Source: JAHEFT01 sp963700705 (GTDB lineage: Bacteria; Pseudomonadota; Gammaproteobacteria; Xanthomonadales; SZUA-36). From it: a DNA stretch of 64,000 nt. The translations under genes were made by a program, and so were the position numbers. Location: contig CAVOYQ010000001.1 in the NCBI GenBank assembly GCA_963700705.1, forward strand, positions 195,555 through 259,554, read 5' to 3'. The notes under the pieces were generated by a model. That model ran no database searches. It saw only the letters and a list, made by a program, of their open reading frames with translations, and was not told the origin of the DNA. Positions 54,908 through 62,596 of the stretch are shown in pieces; the stretch's first letter is position 1, and each line of letters starts with the position of its first letter.

Positions 54908-54980
54908 GTGGGAGCCGGCCATGCCGGCGATTACCGTGAGCTCTCCGTGGCCAAATCGCCGGCAAGGCCGGCTCCCACAG
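54908..54980. repeat. REP-like inverted pair between fumC and the ABC permease
   Basis: Two REP-like units in opposite orientation: GTGGGAGCCGGC-cat-GCCGGCGA on the plus strand (54908-54930) and the same format with a CTT loop on the minus strand (54980-54956). They form a large stem between two convergent genes, as expected of a BIME-like pair, and probably mark transcript ends. Confidence 0.8.
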
Positions 54981-54984
54981 TTCC

Positions 54985-55932
54985 CTAACTATCGGTCGCG
55001 CGATGACGCAACCAGAGCGCCAGCGCCAAAAACACGGCGGAAACGACCAGTCCGGCCAGCATCTGGGTGGAGAAAAGCCGGTCCAGGATATTCGCCAGCG
55101 AAACGCTGTGGTCAAAATCGCTCGTCAGGGGTATGCCGAGCGAAAGTACACCTTTACCTCCATCGGCTCCGGCCGACATGATTGCCGGGCTGTTTGCCAC
55201 CCACTCGCCAATCAGGCCGAACAGGCTGTCGTTGAATGTAAAGGTCTTGAGGAAGGCGATCCAGATTTGCAGGATCGCAAACACCACCGGGGGCAAGACG
55301 GCGAAAAGCAGCGGGATGCGCGGTGCAAAGGACGAAACCAGTAACAGCCAGGCATACAGGGGTAAAAACCATATCGAAGTCGCCAGGTAGCTGACCAGCA
55401 GAATGCCCCAGGCTTTCAGCGGGTTCACCACGGACAGGAACAGCGTCCAGGGATTTTCGCCGACCGAAATGACCATCAGGGAGGCAATCACCGCCATCAC
55501 GATCTGGGTCAGGATGAAAATGGCCCAGAAAATCAGCGGGGCAAGAATCATCGCGGAAAACAGCTTCGATCCAATGGTCAGCGTGTCGCTGGCTGGCAGT
55601 GATTTCCAGAACAGGATGCTGCGATCCTTGCGGTCATCGTACAGGGCGCCGAGCAGGTAGAAAAACACGACGAAAGCCAGCACCAGGGAAAAAAATACCG
55701 AACTGCCCAGGATGAGTTCGTTACCGTGAGTGGCCCTGAATTCAGGGGCCTGGCTGGCCAGTAAGCGGATAGCCTCCCGGAACGTGTACATTTCGTTGTC
55801 AAAATGCGCGGTCGTGAAGATCGACATCAACAGAAAGGCGATGTAAATGCAGCCGATGACGATCGGGGTGGTGCGGAATGCACCTTTGTTTTCCCAGTAT
55901 TCGCGACGTACAAGGGCGAAAAGGCGGTTCAT
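54985..55932 (-). CDS. ABC-2 type transporter permease
   Basis: A 315-residue inner-membrane protein with about six helices, the permease partner of the upstream ATPase. It starts MNRLFALVRREYWENKGAFRTTP, a cytoplasmic region typical of ABC-2 permeases. A periplasmic loop (residues about 40-75) comes before TM2, then DDRKDRSILFWKSLPASDTLT, another recurrent ABC-2 motif. The start overlaps the ATPase stop by four bases (ATGA). Substrates of GntR-linked ABC-2 systems are often peptides or cell-envelope-active compounds. None can be named here. Confidence 0.87.
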   Translation of the reverse strand: MNRLFALVRREYWENKGAFRTTPIVIGCIYIAFLLMSIFTTAHFDNEMYTFREAIRLLASQAPEFRATHGNELILGSSVFFSLVLAFVVFFYLLGALYDDRKDRSILFWKSLPASDTLTIGSKLFSAMILAPLIFWAIFILTQIVMAVIASLMVISVGENPWTLFLSVVNPLKAWGILLVSYLATSIWFLPLYAWLLLVSSFAPRIPLLFAVLPPVVFAILQIWIAFLKTFTFNDSLFGLIGEWVANSPAIMSAGADGGKGVLSLGIPLTSDFDHSVSLANILDRLFSTQMLAGLVVSAVFLALALWLRHRATDS

Positions 55933-56786
55933 GATTTGCCTCCCTTCATGGTGGCAACAAACAGGTCGGCAACGCTGGGGGTGTGGATCTCTCCCAACTC
56001 GGAAAGTTGGTTCCTGTCGACGTTGTCGTAAAGAAAAATGTGTCGTCCAAATAGTTCGCGTTCGTACAAAGGTTTGAATTCCCTGGCGCGGCCGGCATTT
56101 TCCGGCCGGACCATCAGTTCGGTGTAACGCCGCTCGACTTCTTCCATCGAGGTGTCCAGTGCGATCTTTCCATCCTGGATGAAAACCAGGTCGGTCAGGA
56201 TATGTTCGACTTCTTCCACCTGGTGGGTCGTGATCAGGATGGTGCGTTCTTCGTCAAAATAATCATTGAGCAAGCTGGAATAAAATTGCTTGCGGTACAG
56301 GATGTCCAGACCCAGCGTGGGTTCATCGAGCACCAGGAGACGGGCGTCGATGGCCATCACCAGGGCCAGGTGCAATTGCGCCACCATGCCCTTGGACAAC
56401 TGTTTCACCTTGTGGTCCAGCGTGACCTTGGTCTGCGCCAGGTATTCCATGCAGGTCTCGCGTGAAAATCCCTTGTGGATCCTCTCGGTCACCTCGATCA
56501 GTTGCCAGACTTTGATCCAGCGCGGCAGAACGGCCACGTCGGCGATGAAGCAAACGTCTTCCATCAGTGCGGCGCGTGCCCGGGCCGGGTCTTTCCCCAT
56601 GACCGAAAGCTCTCCGTCGAAAGTGGCGAGCCCCAGGATGGCCTTGAGCACGGACGTTTTACCGGCGCCGTTCGGGCCGATCAGGCCGACGATCCTGCCG
56701 GGCGGGATTTCCAGGTCGATGTGATCGACAGCAATCGTGCGGCCATAGCGTTTGGTCAGTCCACGAGCGGAGATAATGGGGGTCAT
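55929..56786 (-). CDS. ABC transporter ATP-binding protein
   Basis: The 285-residue ATPase of the ABC-2 cassette. Walker A GLIGPNGAGKTSVLKAIL is near residue 38, the signature reads LSKGMVAQLHLALVMAI, Walker B is LLVLDEPTLGLD, and the H-loop is TTHQVEEVEHIL. The C-terminal portion (LMVRPENAGRAREFKPLYER) is longer than a minimal ATPase, as in YtrB-type proteins. The ATG at 56786 starts the ABC fold and overlaps the regulator stop by one base (TGATG), so expression is coupled to the GntR gene. Confidence 0.9.
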   Translation of the reverse strand: MTPIISARGLTKRYGRTIAVDHIDLEIPPGRIVGLIGPNGAGKTSVLKAILGLATFDGELSVMGKDPARARAALMEDVCFIADVAVLPRWIKVWQLIEVTERIHKGFSRETCMEYLAQTKVTLDHKVKQLSKGMVAQLHLALVMAIDARLLVLDEPTLGLDILYRKQFYSSLLNDYFDEERTILITTHQVEEVEHILTDLVFIQDGKIALDTSMEEVERRYTELMVRPENAGRAREFKPLYERELFGRHIFLYDNVDRNQLSELGEIHTPSVADLFVATMKGGKS

Positions 56787-57157
56787 CAGTTGTCGCCCTC
56801 TTTTTTCATGGCGGTTGTCAGCAGGTCTTCCACGCTCAGTCCGAGTTGTTCTATCCGGCTGAGCATGGCCGGCCATTCGTCGTTCAGGAATTTGGCGCGC
56901 TCCGATGCGATCAGGCTTTTGCGGGCGCCTTCCCGCACAAACATGCCCAGGCCGCGGCGTTTTTCCACCAGTCCTTCATCGACCAGGGCCTGGTAGGACT
57001 TGGACACGGTAATCGGGTTCAACTGAAAATCGGAGGCGACCGTTCGAACGGAGGGCAGGGGTTCGCCTTCGGCCAGCGTTCCATCGAGGATCATCGCGAC
57101 CGTCCGTTCCTTCAGTTGCCAGTAAATTGGCTGGCTGTCGTTCCAATGTGTGGACAT
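56786..57157 (-). CDS. GntR-family regulator, YtrA subfamily
   Basis: A 123-residue repressor-type protein. The N-terminal winged helix starts PIYWQLKERTVAMILDGTL and contains PSVRTVASDFQLNPITVSKSYQALVDEGLVEKRRGLGMFV. The short C-terminal helical tail has no large effector domain, the mark of the YtrA subfamily. It is the first gene of the regulator-ATPase-permease unit. In known systems the regulator represses its own operon, and envelope-active antibiotics relieve repression. A palindrome of the form GGTG-N16-CACC lies upstream, beyond a probable small exported gene, and is the likely site. Confidence 0.9.
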   Translation of the reverse strand: MSTHWNDSQPIYWQLKERTVAMILDGTLAEGEPLPSVRTVASDFQLNPITVSKSYQALVDEGLVEKRRGLGMFVREGARKSLIASERAKFLNDEWPAMLSRIEQLGLSVEDLLTTAMKKEGDN

Positions 57158-57196
57158 GTTTTCTGGATTCTCTGCAGGTGGCTACCGCGTCATCTG

Positions 57197-57443
57197 TTAC
57201 GGAAAAGAAACAGGCTCATTTTGAAGCCCTTGTTCGCCGTGGCCTTCGGAGCATTGCCGGACTGCAACAACGGCTGGCGTATCGCCGGCAACCATGGATG
57301 CCGCGTGAAGGACGGATTCCTGATCCGCAGGGCGGGCTGAACCGCCAATCCCGGCCAATGACGTCACGGCCAGGAGCATGGCTGCGAAGATGGCCAAGAC
57401 GGTTGGAGATACGAAATTTTCGGTGCCTGTAAAGTGACAACAT
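57197..57443 (-). CDS. Probable small exported protein of unknown function (frameshift near 57418)
   Basis: The region between the regulator and the operator holds a short gene on the same strand. The ATG at 57443 follows AGGA by eight bases and begins MLSLYRHR. Removing one A from the AAAA at about 57418 shifts into FVSPTVLAIFAAMLLAVTS, a convincing signal-peptide core, with a possible cleavage site after GGSA. The mature tail is about 48 residues, has one Cys, and ends LQNEPVSFP 39 bases before the regulator gene. I do not recognise it. The frameshift correction is inference, although the ribosome site and signal core support it. It may be the peptide handled by, or sensed through, the ABC system. 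Confidence 0.5.
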
Positions 57444-57479
57444 GGTCTTTTCCTGTATCTGATTCCGGTTTCTTTAACT

Positions 57480-57503
57480 GGTGTTGTAGTGAAGTATAAC
57501 ACC
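57480..57503. promoter_or_regulatory. Candidate YtrA-type operator (GGTG-N16-CACC)
   Basis: A 24-bp palindrome GGTGTTGTA...TATAACACC has exactly 16 bases between GGTG and CACC, with arms matching at eight of nine positions. From memory, a GGTG-N16-CACC site is reported for a YtrA-subfamily regulator in Xanthomonas. The minus-strand TATACT within it could be the -10 of the small-gene/regulator/ABC operon, so binding would block transcription. Confidence 0.65.
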
Positions 57504-57596
57504 ATAATTGTAAAAAGCAAACACTTAATACCACGTGTCTGCGAACCCGATGCAGGCCATTCCTTTGAAGAGGTGAGTGAATCAGGTACCTTGGAC

Positions 57597-58997
57597 TCAT
57601 GTGCGGGCCCTGCTGCCAAGCCATGCCATCAAGGTGGCCAGGGCCAGGGGAACCAGCCGTTCAACCCAGTCTCCCGGTGATTCCACCGTCCAGCTGAGTC
57701 CGACCGTGAGCAGAAAACCCACGGCGAGCGTGGCGATCCGCCACGTGGGCCTTACCGGGCCGCGCCAGAGGGTGACCACGAGCAGGGGGCCGAACGCTGC
57801 CGCCAGGGCTTGCCAGGCAAACAGCACGCGGCTGAATATCCGGTCGGGGAAAACGATGGCCAGCAGGATCGCGAGCACTCCGATCACCAGCACGACCCAG
57901 CGGGCGCGGGCCAGGCCGCTGGCGCCGTCGCCGTGCTCTTCTTTCAGGTCATGACTGACGCTCGAAGCGGCCACCAGCAACTGGCTGTCGGCAGTGGACA
58001 TGATCGCGGAAAGAATGGCGGATACCATGACGCCGGCAAGAACCGCAGGCAGCAGGAGCGTCGCCAGCACGAAAAGCAGCTGTTCCCCGTCGCCCAGGTT
58101 TTCCACCAGGACGCGCCCGCACCAGCCCAGCAGCACCATGCCGATGTAGATGATGCAGGCCCACAGGACGGCAATACGGCGGCCCTGGACGATGGCCTGT
58201 TCGCTCCTGATCGCCATGAAGCGATTGACGACGTGCGGTTGGCCGGGATAGCCCAGGCCGATGCCAAACAAACCGCAAACGAACCCGATGCCGGCCGGCC
58301 ACGAAGACTGGTCGGTCCAGTGCTGTACGCCGCTGACGTTCTCCACGGCGAGGCTTTGGAGCAATTCACCCGGCCCGCCGACCGCCAGCAGGGCCAGCAG
58401 CGGCAGGAGAATCGCGCTCAGCGCCATCAAAAGCCCCTGCACCGTGTCCGTGACACTGGCGGCCCAGAATCCGCCCAGCCACACATAGGCCAGCACGACC
58501 ACCGCGCCAACAATGATCGCCGTGCTTTGTTGGATATCCAGAACACTGGCAAAAGTGGTGCCGGCAGCCTGGAACTGGGCGGCAATGTAGAAAGTGAAAG
58601 AAAACAGGATAACGGCCGCGCCCATACGCATGATCGTGCGCCGGGCCGGGTCCCCGGGAGGGCCGGCAATGAACTCGGTCAGCGTCAGCGCCCCGGATTC
58701 ACGGCTCCTTGCATGAAGTCTCGGGGCGATCAGGTACCAGTTGATCAGGAATCCCGCGATCGTTGAAGGAATCAGCCAGATCGCCGGCAGGCCCCAGGCA
58801 AACGCGGCGCCGCTGACGCCCAGCAGGCTCCAGGCCGAAGACGAACTCGCGGAAGCGCTCAGGGCCGCCACCAGCGGGCCGAGTTTGCGGCCGCCCAGGT
58901 AGTAGTCTTCGCTGTCGCTGTTGCGTTTGCTGGCCCACCAGCCGATGCCCAGCATCAGCAGTTGATAGGCGATCAGGGTTATCAGTACTCCTGTCAC
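57597..58997 (-). CDS. Sodium:solute symporter, PutP-like
   Basis: A 466-residue SSS-family symporter with about 12-13 helices. It shows YYLGGRKLGPLVAALSASASSSSAWSL, the sodium-site region of TM1-2, GFLINWYLIAPRLHARSRES and YVWLGGFWAASVTDTVQGLLM, then GYPGQPHVVNRFMAIRSE, the PutP signature loop. ILSAIMSTADSQLLVAASS in TM8-9 carries the second sodium site. Proline is the probable substrate from overall likeness; other amino acids are possible. The start is the GTG at 58997, with AAGGAAA about ten bases upstream, because no family sequence precedes it. Confidence 0.87.
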   Translation of the reverse strand: MTGVLITLIAYQLLMLGIGWWASKRNSDSEDYYLGGRKLGPLVAALSASASSSSAWSLLGVSGAAFAWGLPAIWLIPSTIAGFLINWYLIAPRLHARSRESGALTLTEFIAGPPGDPARRTIMRMGAAVILFSFTFYIAAQFQAAGTTFASVLDIQQSTAIIVGAVVVLAYVWLGGFWAASVTDTVQGLLMALSAILLPLLALLAVGGPGELLQSLAVENVSGVQHWTDQSSWPAGIGFVCGLFGIGLGYPGQPHVVNRFMAIRSEQAIVQGRRIAVLWACIIYIGMVLLGWCGRVLVENLGDGEQLLFVLATLLLPAVLAGVMVSAILSAIMSTADSQLLVAASSVSHDLKEEHGDGASGLARARWVVLVIGVLAILLAIVFPDRIFSRVLFAWQALAAAFGPLLVVTLWRGPVRPTWRIATLAVGFLLTVGLSWTVESPGDWVERLVPLALATLMAWLGSRART

Positions 58998-59197
58998 GAT
59001 GTCGGGTTTCCTTTGGCCAGGCTCTAAGCATAGAGCGAAACACCTACCGAGTGAACTATCTGAGCTACCTGAAATCGAAGGGACGCCAACATTGCGAAGG
59101 CGGTGAGATTGGGGGACAATTCGCCACTCACTTTTTATATACAGCGGCTTCTGCGAAGAAGCTGCTGTTCGCTTTTCCACACAGGAGTACTGAGTAA

Positions 59198-59881
59198 ATG
59201 AAATCTACGTATGCCAAGGGCGTGTTGCTTGCAGCCGTCCTTCTTAGCGGTAATGCATTTTCCGCGGAACTTGAAACTGACGCGCAGAAACTGGGTTACA
59301 TCATCGGCATGGATATCGGGTCGTCTCTGAAACAGCAGGCCGGCGAACTCGACCTCGACACCCTGATTGAGGCCATGCGGGCGACCTACAACGGTGAGCC
59401 GCTGGCCCTGACGCCTGAAGAGGCTGCGGCCATTCGAGAAGAATTTATCGCCAAGCGGCGCGCCGAAGCGGAAAAGGAACGGGCCTCCCTGGCGGCCATC
59501 AACGCGGCTGAAGGGGACAAGTTCATGCTTGAAAACCTCGGCAAGGAAGGGGTCCAGGTGACCGATTCCGGCCTGCAGTACCAGGTCGTTGTCATGGGCG
59601 ACGGCGCCAAGCCAGCGGCCACGGACACGGTAACCGTGCACTATCGCGGCACCCTGCTCAACGGCGAGGAATTCGACAGCTCTTATTCGCGCAACGAGCC
59701 GACCACCTTCCAGCTCAACCAGGTCATTCCCGGCTGGACCGAGGGTGTTCAATTGATGCCCGTGGGCAGCAAGTTCAAGTTCTTCATTCCGCCGAACCTG
59801 GCCTACGGCCCGAACGGCGGCGGCCCGATCGGCCCCAACGCCACGCTGATCTTCGAAGTGGAACTGCTGGGTATCGAGTAA
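59198..59881 (+). CDS. FKBP-type peptidyl-prolyl isomerase, exported (FkpA/Mip-like)
   Basis: A 227-residue periplasmic chaperone and isomerase. The signal peptide MKSTYAKGVLLAAVLLSGNAFSA precedes the helical dimerisation domain (residues about 25-110: KLGYIIGMDIGSSLKQQAGEL, EEFIAKRRAEAEKERAS). The C-terminal FKBP domain has TDTVTVHYRGTLLNGEEFDSSY and PPNLAYGPNGGG. The layout is that of Mip and FkpA. An AT-rich stretch with TTTTTATATAC upstream may hold the promoter. ugd starts seven bases after its stop, which puts a folding factor at the head of the sugar-nucleotide run, perhaps by chance. Confidence 0.92.
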   Translation: MKSTYAKGVLLAAVLLSGNAFSAELETDAQKLGYIIGMDIGSSLKQQAGELDLDTLIEAMRATYNGEPLALTPEEAAAIREEFIAKRRAEAEKERASLAAINAAEGDKFMLENLGKEGVQVTDSGLQYQVVVMGDGAKPAATDTVTVHYRGTLLNGEEFDSSYSRNEPTTFQLNQVIPGWTEGVQLMPVGSKFKFFIPPNLAYGPNGGGPIGPNATLIFEVELLGIE

Positions 59882-59887
59882 GTTCCG

Positions 59888-61211
59888 GTGCGGGTTTCGA
59901 TCGTAGGAAGCGGATATGTCGGACTGGTCAGCGGTGCTGGCCTGTCCGAAGTCGGCCACCATGTGGTTTGCATGGACATCGACGAGGCCCGGATCGAGCG
60001 GTCTGAATAACGGCATCGTGCCGATTTTTGAACCGGGCCTCGAACAGATGCTGGTGACCAATGCAGGCGATGGCCGGCTGGAATTTACGACCAGCATCAG
60101 CCGTGCGGTAGATCACGCGGAAGTGCTGTTTATCGCGGTTGGCACGCCGCCGGACGAAGACGGTTCGGCGGACCTCAGGCATGTTCTCGCGGTGGCTTCC
60201 GCGGTCGGTGAACACCTGGACAAGCCGCTGCTCGTCGTGGTCAAATCCACGGTGCCGGTGGGGACCTGTGAACGGGTTCGCGACACGATTTCCGGTAAAT
60301 TGAAGGAAAGAGAGGCCGATGTGGCGTTTTCCGTGGCGTCCAACCCGGAGTTTCTGAAAGAGGGCGCCGCGATCTCCGATTTCATGAGACCGGACCGGAT
60401 AGTAGCCGGTGTGGACAATGACCAGGCTGCAGCCCTGCTGCGCGAACTGTACGCTCCCTTCAATCGCAATCATCAAAAGCTGCTGTTCATGGATGTCCGT
60501 TCCTCGGAACTGACCAAATACGCCGCGAACGCCATGCTGGCCACCAAGATCAGCCTGATGAATGAACTCTCCAATGTCGCGGCCAACGTCGGTGCGGATA
60601 TCGAGCACGTGCGTAACGGCATCGGTTCGGATCCACGGATCGGTTATTCCTTCATCTACCCGGGGGCCGGCTACGGCGGGTCCTGTTTTCCGAAGGACGT
60701 GCGGGCGCTGGTGCAGACTGCCCGGGCCCACGGTTACGAAACGGAATTGCTCAGGGCGGTGGAGTCGGTCAATAACCGCCAGAAGCACCGGCCGTTTGAA
60801 CTGCTCAGCGGGCACTTTAACGGTGACGTCAACGGGCTGACGGTGGCCTTGTGGGGCCTGTCTTTTAAACCCAACACCGATGACATGCGCGAAGCCCCCA
60901 GCCTGAACCTGGTCAATGCGATCCTGGCCGGTGGCGGCAAGGTTCGCGCGCACGACCCGGAAGCCGGTGGTGAAGCACAAAAGCTTTTCAGCAACCAACC
61001 GGGTTTTACCGTGGTCGACGACCCTTATGAGGCGGCCCGGGATGCAGATGCCCTGGTACTGATCACCGAATGGAGACTGTACTGGGCGCCTGATTTTGAT
61101 CGCCTGAAGCGGGATATGAAACAGGCGGTGATCGTGGACGGCAGGAATATCTGGTCGCCCGAAGTGGTGCGTCGCCGGGGAGTGACTTACTATTCCATCG
61201 GAAGGCCCTAG
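59888..61211 (+). CDS. ugd: UDP-glucose 6-dehydrogenase (frameshift near 60002)
   Basis: Makes UDP-glucuronate from UDP-glucose with two NAD+ for capsule, O-antigen or exopolysaccharide. A GTG at 59888 begins VRVSIVGSGYVGLVSGAGLSEVGHHVVCMDID, the NAD motif. At ARIER an extra T (about 60002) breaks the frame; removing it gives LNNGIVPIFEPGLEQM. The catalytic Cys is in GAGYGGSCFPKDV. The C-terminal UDP domain has ALWGLSFKPNTDDMREAPS. The corrected length, 440 residues, is normal. The TAG stop lies at the very end of an inverted-repeat element: the A and G of the stop are its first two bases. Confidence 0.93.
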
Positions 61212-61476
61212 GGGGTGTTCTCAATTGGCCAGGCTGCGCTGTTGCACCTGAAATAGCGCCAGGCAAGGCGTGAGGAGAGAGGTTTGGTTACTCCAAATGA
61301 ACGACGAACAACACAGCATGGCGCTTTTTCAGGCGCAACCCGAAGGGCCGGGCCTATTTTTCGCGCAGCAGCGTTATCATTCACTCATGTAGATCAAGCT
61401 ACACAGCGCTCACTCTGCCTTGCTGGACAAAAAATAGACTCCGGCAGCACAGCCTGGCCAATTGAGAACACCCCCT
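61210..61476. mobile_element. MITE-like element with 27-bp perfect terminal inverted repeats
   Basis: The 267-bp space between ugd and gmd is bounded by 27-bp perfect inverted repeats starting AGGGGGTGTTCTCAATTG and ending with its exact complement. The internal sequence has no coding capacity, but it has local hairpins such as GCGCT/AGCGC and TGTAG/CTACA. No target-site duplication is clear. Its left end supplies the last two bases of the ugd stop, and its right end abuts the gmd GTG start. The size and ends suggest a non-autonomous element moved by a transposase encoded elsewhere. Confidence 0.8.
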
Positions 61477-62577
61477 GTGAGTAAAACTGCACTGATTACC
61501 GGCATCACCGGACAGGACGGCGCCTACCTGGCGGAATTTCTGCTGCGCAAGGGCTACGAGGTCCATGGCATCAAGCGCCGGGCTTCGCTGATCAACACGG
61601 CCCGTATCGATCATCTTTACACCGACCCGCACGTCGAAAACGCCAGGCTGACGCTGCACTACGGAGACATGACGGACAGCTCGAGCCTGCAGCGAACCAT
61701 CCAGCGGACGCAGCCGGACGAAATCTATAACCTGGCGGCCCAGAGCCACGTGGCGGTGTCTTTCGAGGAACCGGAGTACACGGCGGAATCGGATGCCGTG
61801 GGCACGCTCAGAATCCTCGAGGCCATGCGCAATCTCGGGCTCGAGGAAAAATGCCGGTTTTACCAGGCCTCGACCTCCGAACTGTTCGGCAAGGTACTGG
61901 AAACCCCGCAGTCGGAACGAACACCGTTCTATCCGCGCTCGCCGTACGGCGTCGCCAAGCTCTACGCCTACTGGATCACCGTCAATTACCGCGAGTCCTA
62001 CGGCATGTTTGCCTGCAACGGGATATTGTTCAACCACGAATCACCGCTGCGCGGCGAAACCTTTGTCACCCGCAAAATCACCCGTGGACTGGCGCGGATT
62101 GGCTGGGGGCTCGATGAGTGCGTTTACCTGGGGAACCTGGACGCCCGGCGCGACTGGGGCCATGCCCGCGATTACATCGAGGCACAGTGGCTGATGCTGC
62201 AGCACGATGAACCCGTTGATTTCGTGATCGCCACGGGTAAGCAGTACTCGGTGCGGGATTTTGTCAACACGGCAGCCGAAAGCATGGGCCTGCAGTTGGA
62301 GTGGTCGGGCAGCGGACCGGACGAGCGGGCGGTTGTGACCTGGTCCGAAAGGAAGGAACTGGCGTTCCGTGCCGGCGATGTCGTGGTGCAGGTGGATCCC
62401 CGCTACTACAGGCCGGCCGAGGTGGAAACGCTGCTGGGTGACGCCAGTCTGGCCCGCGAAAAACTCGGATGGACTCCAAAGACGTCGTTCACCGAACTGG
62501 TGAACGAGATGGTCGCCAACGATTTGCGTCTTGCCCGGGAAGAATCCCTGATCGACCGGGACCGTTCACAACTCTGA
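61477..62577 (+). CDS. gmd: GDP-mannose 4,6-dehydratase
   Basis: First step from GDP-mannose to GDP-fucose or GDP-rhamnose. The 366 residues (GTG start VSKTALITG) carry the NADP motif LITGITGQDGAYLAEFLL, RRASLINTARIDHLY, YQASTSELFGKVLETPQSE with the catalytic Thr/Glu, and the YxxxK pair in SPYGVAKLYAYW. GRDWGHARDYIEA-like sequence appears as RRDWGHARDYIEAQW. An upstream TTG within the inverted repeat would add only five residues. The GAGAA of the element's end, eight bases before the GTG, could serve as a weak ribosome site. It follows ugd and precedes fcl. Confidence 0.94.
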   Translation: MSKTALITGITGQDGAYLAEFLLRKGYEVHGIKRRASLINTARIDHLYTDPHVENARLTLHYGDMTDSSSLQRTIQRTQPDEIYNLAAQSHVAVSFEEPEYTAESDAVGTLRILEAMRNLGLEEKCRFYQASTSELFGKVLETPQSERTPFYPRSPYGVAKLYAYWITVNYRESYGMFACNGILFNHESPLRGETFVTRKITRGLARIGWGLDECVYLGNLDARRDWGHARDYIEAQWLMLQHDEPVDFVIATGKQYSVRDFVNTAAESMGLQLEWSGSGPDERAVVTWSERKELAFRAGDVVVQVDPRYYRPAEVETLLGDASLAREKLGWTPKTSFTELVNEMVANDLRLAREESLIDRDRSQL

Positions 62578-62596
62578 CAAAACGATCGGTGAATAC

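Noticed and set aside
57216..57443. The uncorrected 75-codon frame from the ATG at 57443
   Set aside because: After the first nine residues it becomes arginine- and proline-rich without protein-like character. The corrected frame gives a plausible signal peptide instead.
59000..59090. tRNA-like fragment (GGTAGCTCAG-like string on the minus strand)
   Set aside because: Only a D-arm-like stretch is present. No matching acceptor, anticodon or T arm could be built, so it is chance or an old remnant at best.
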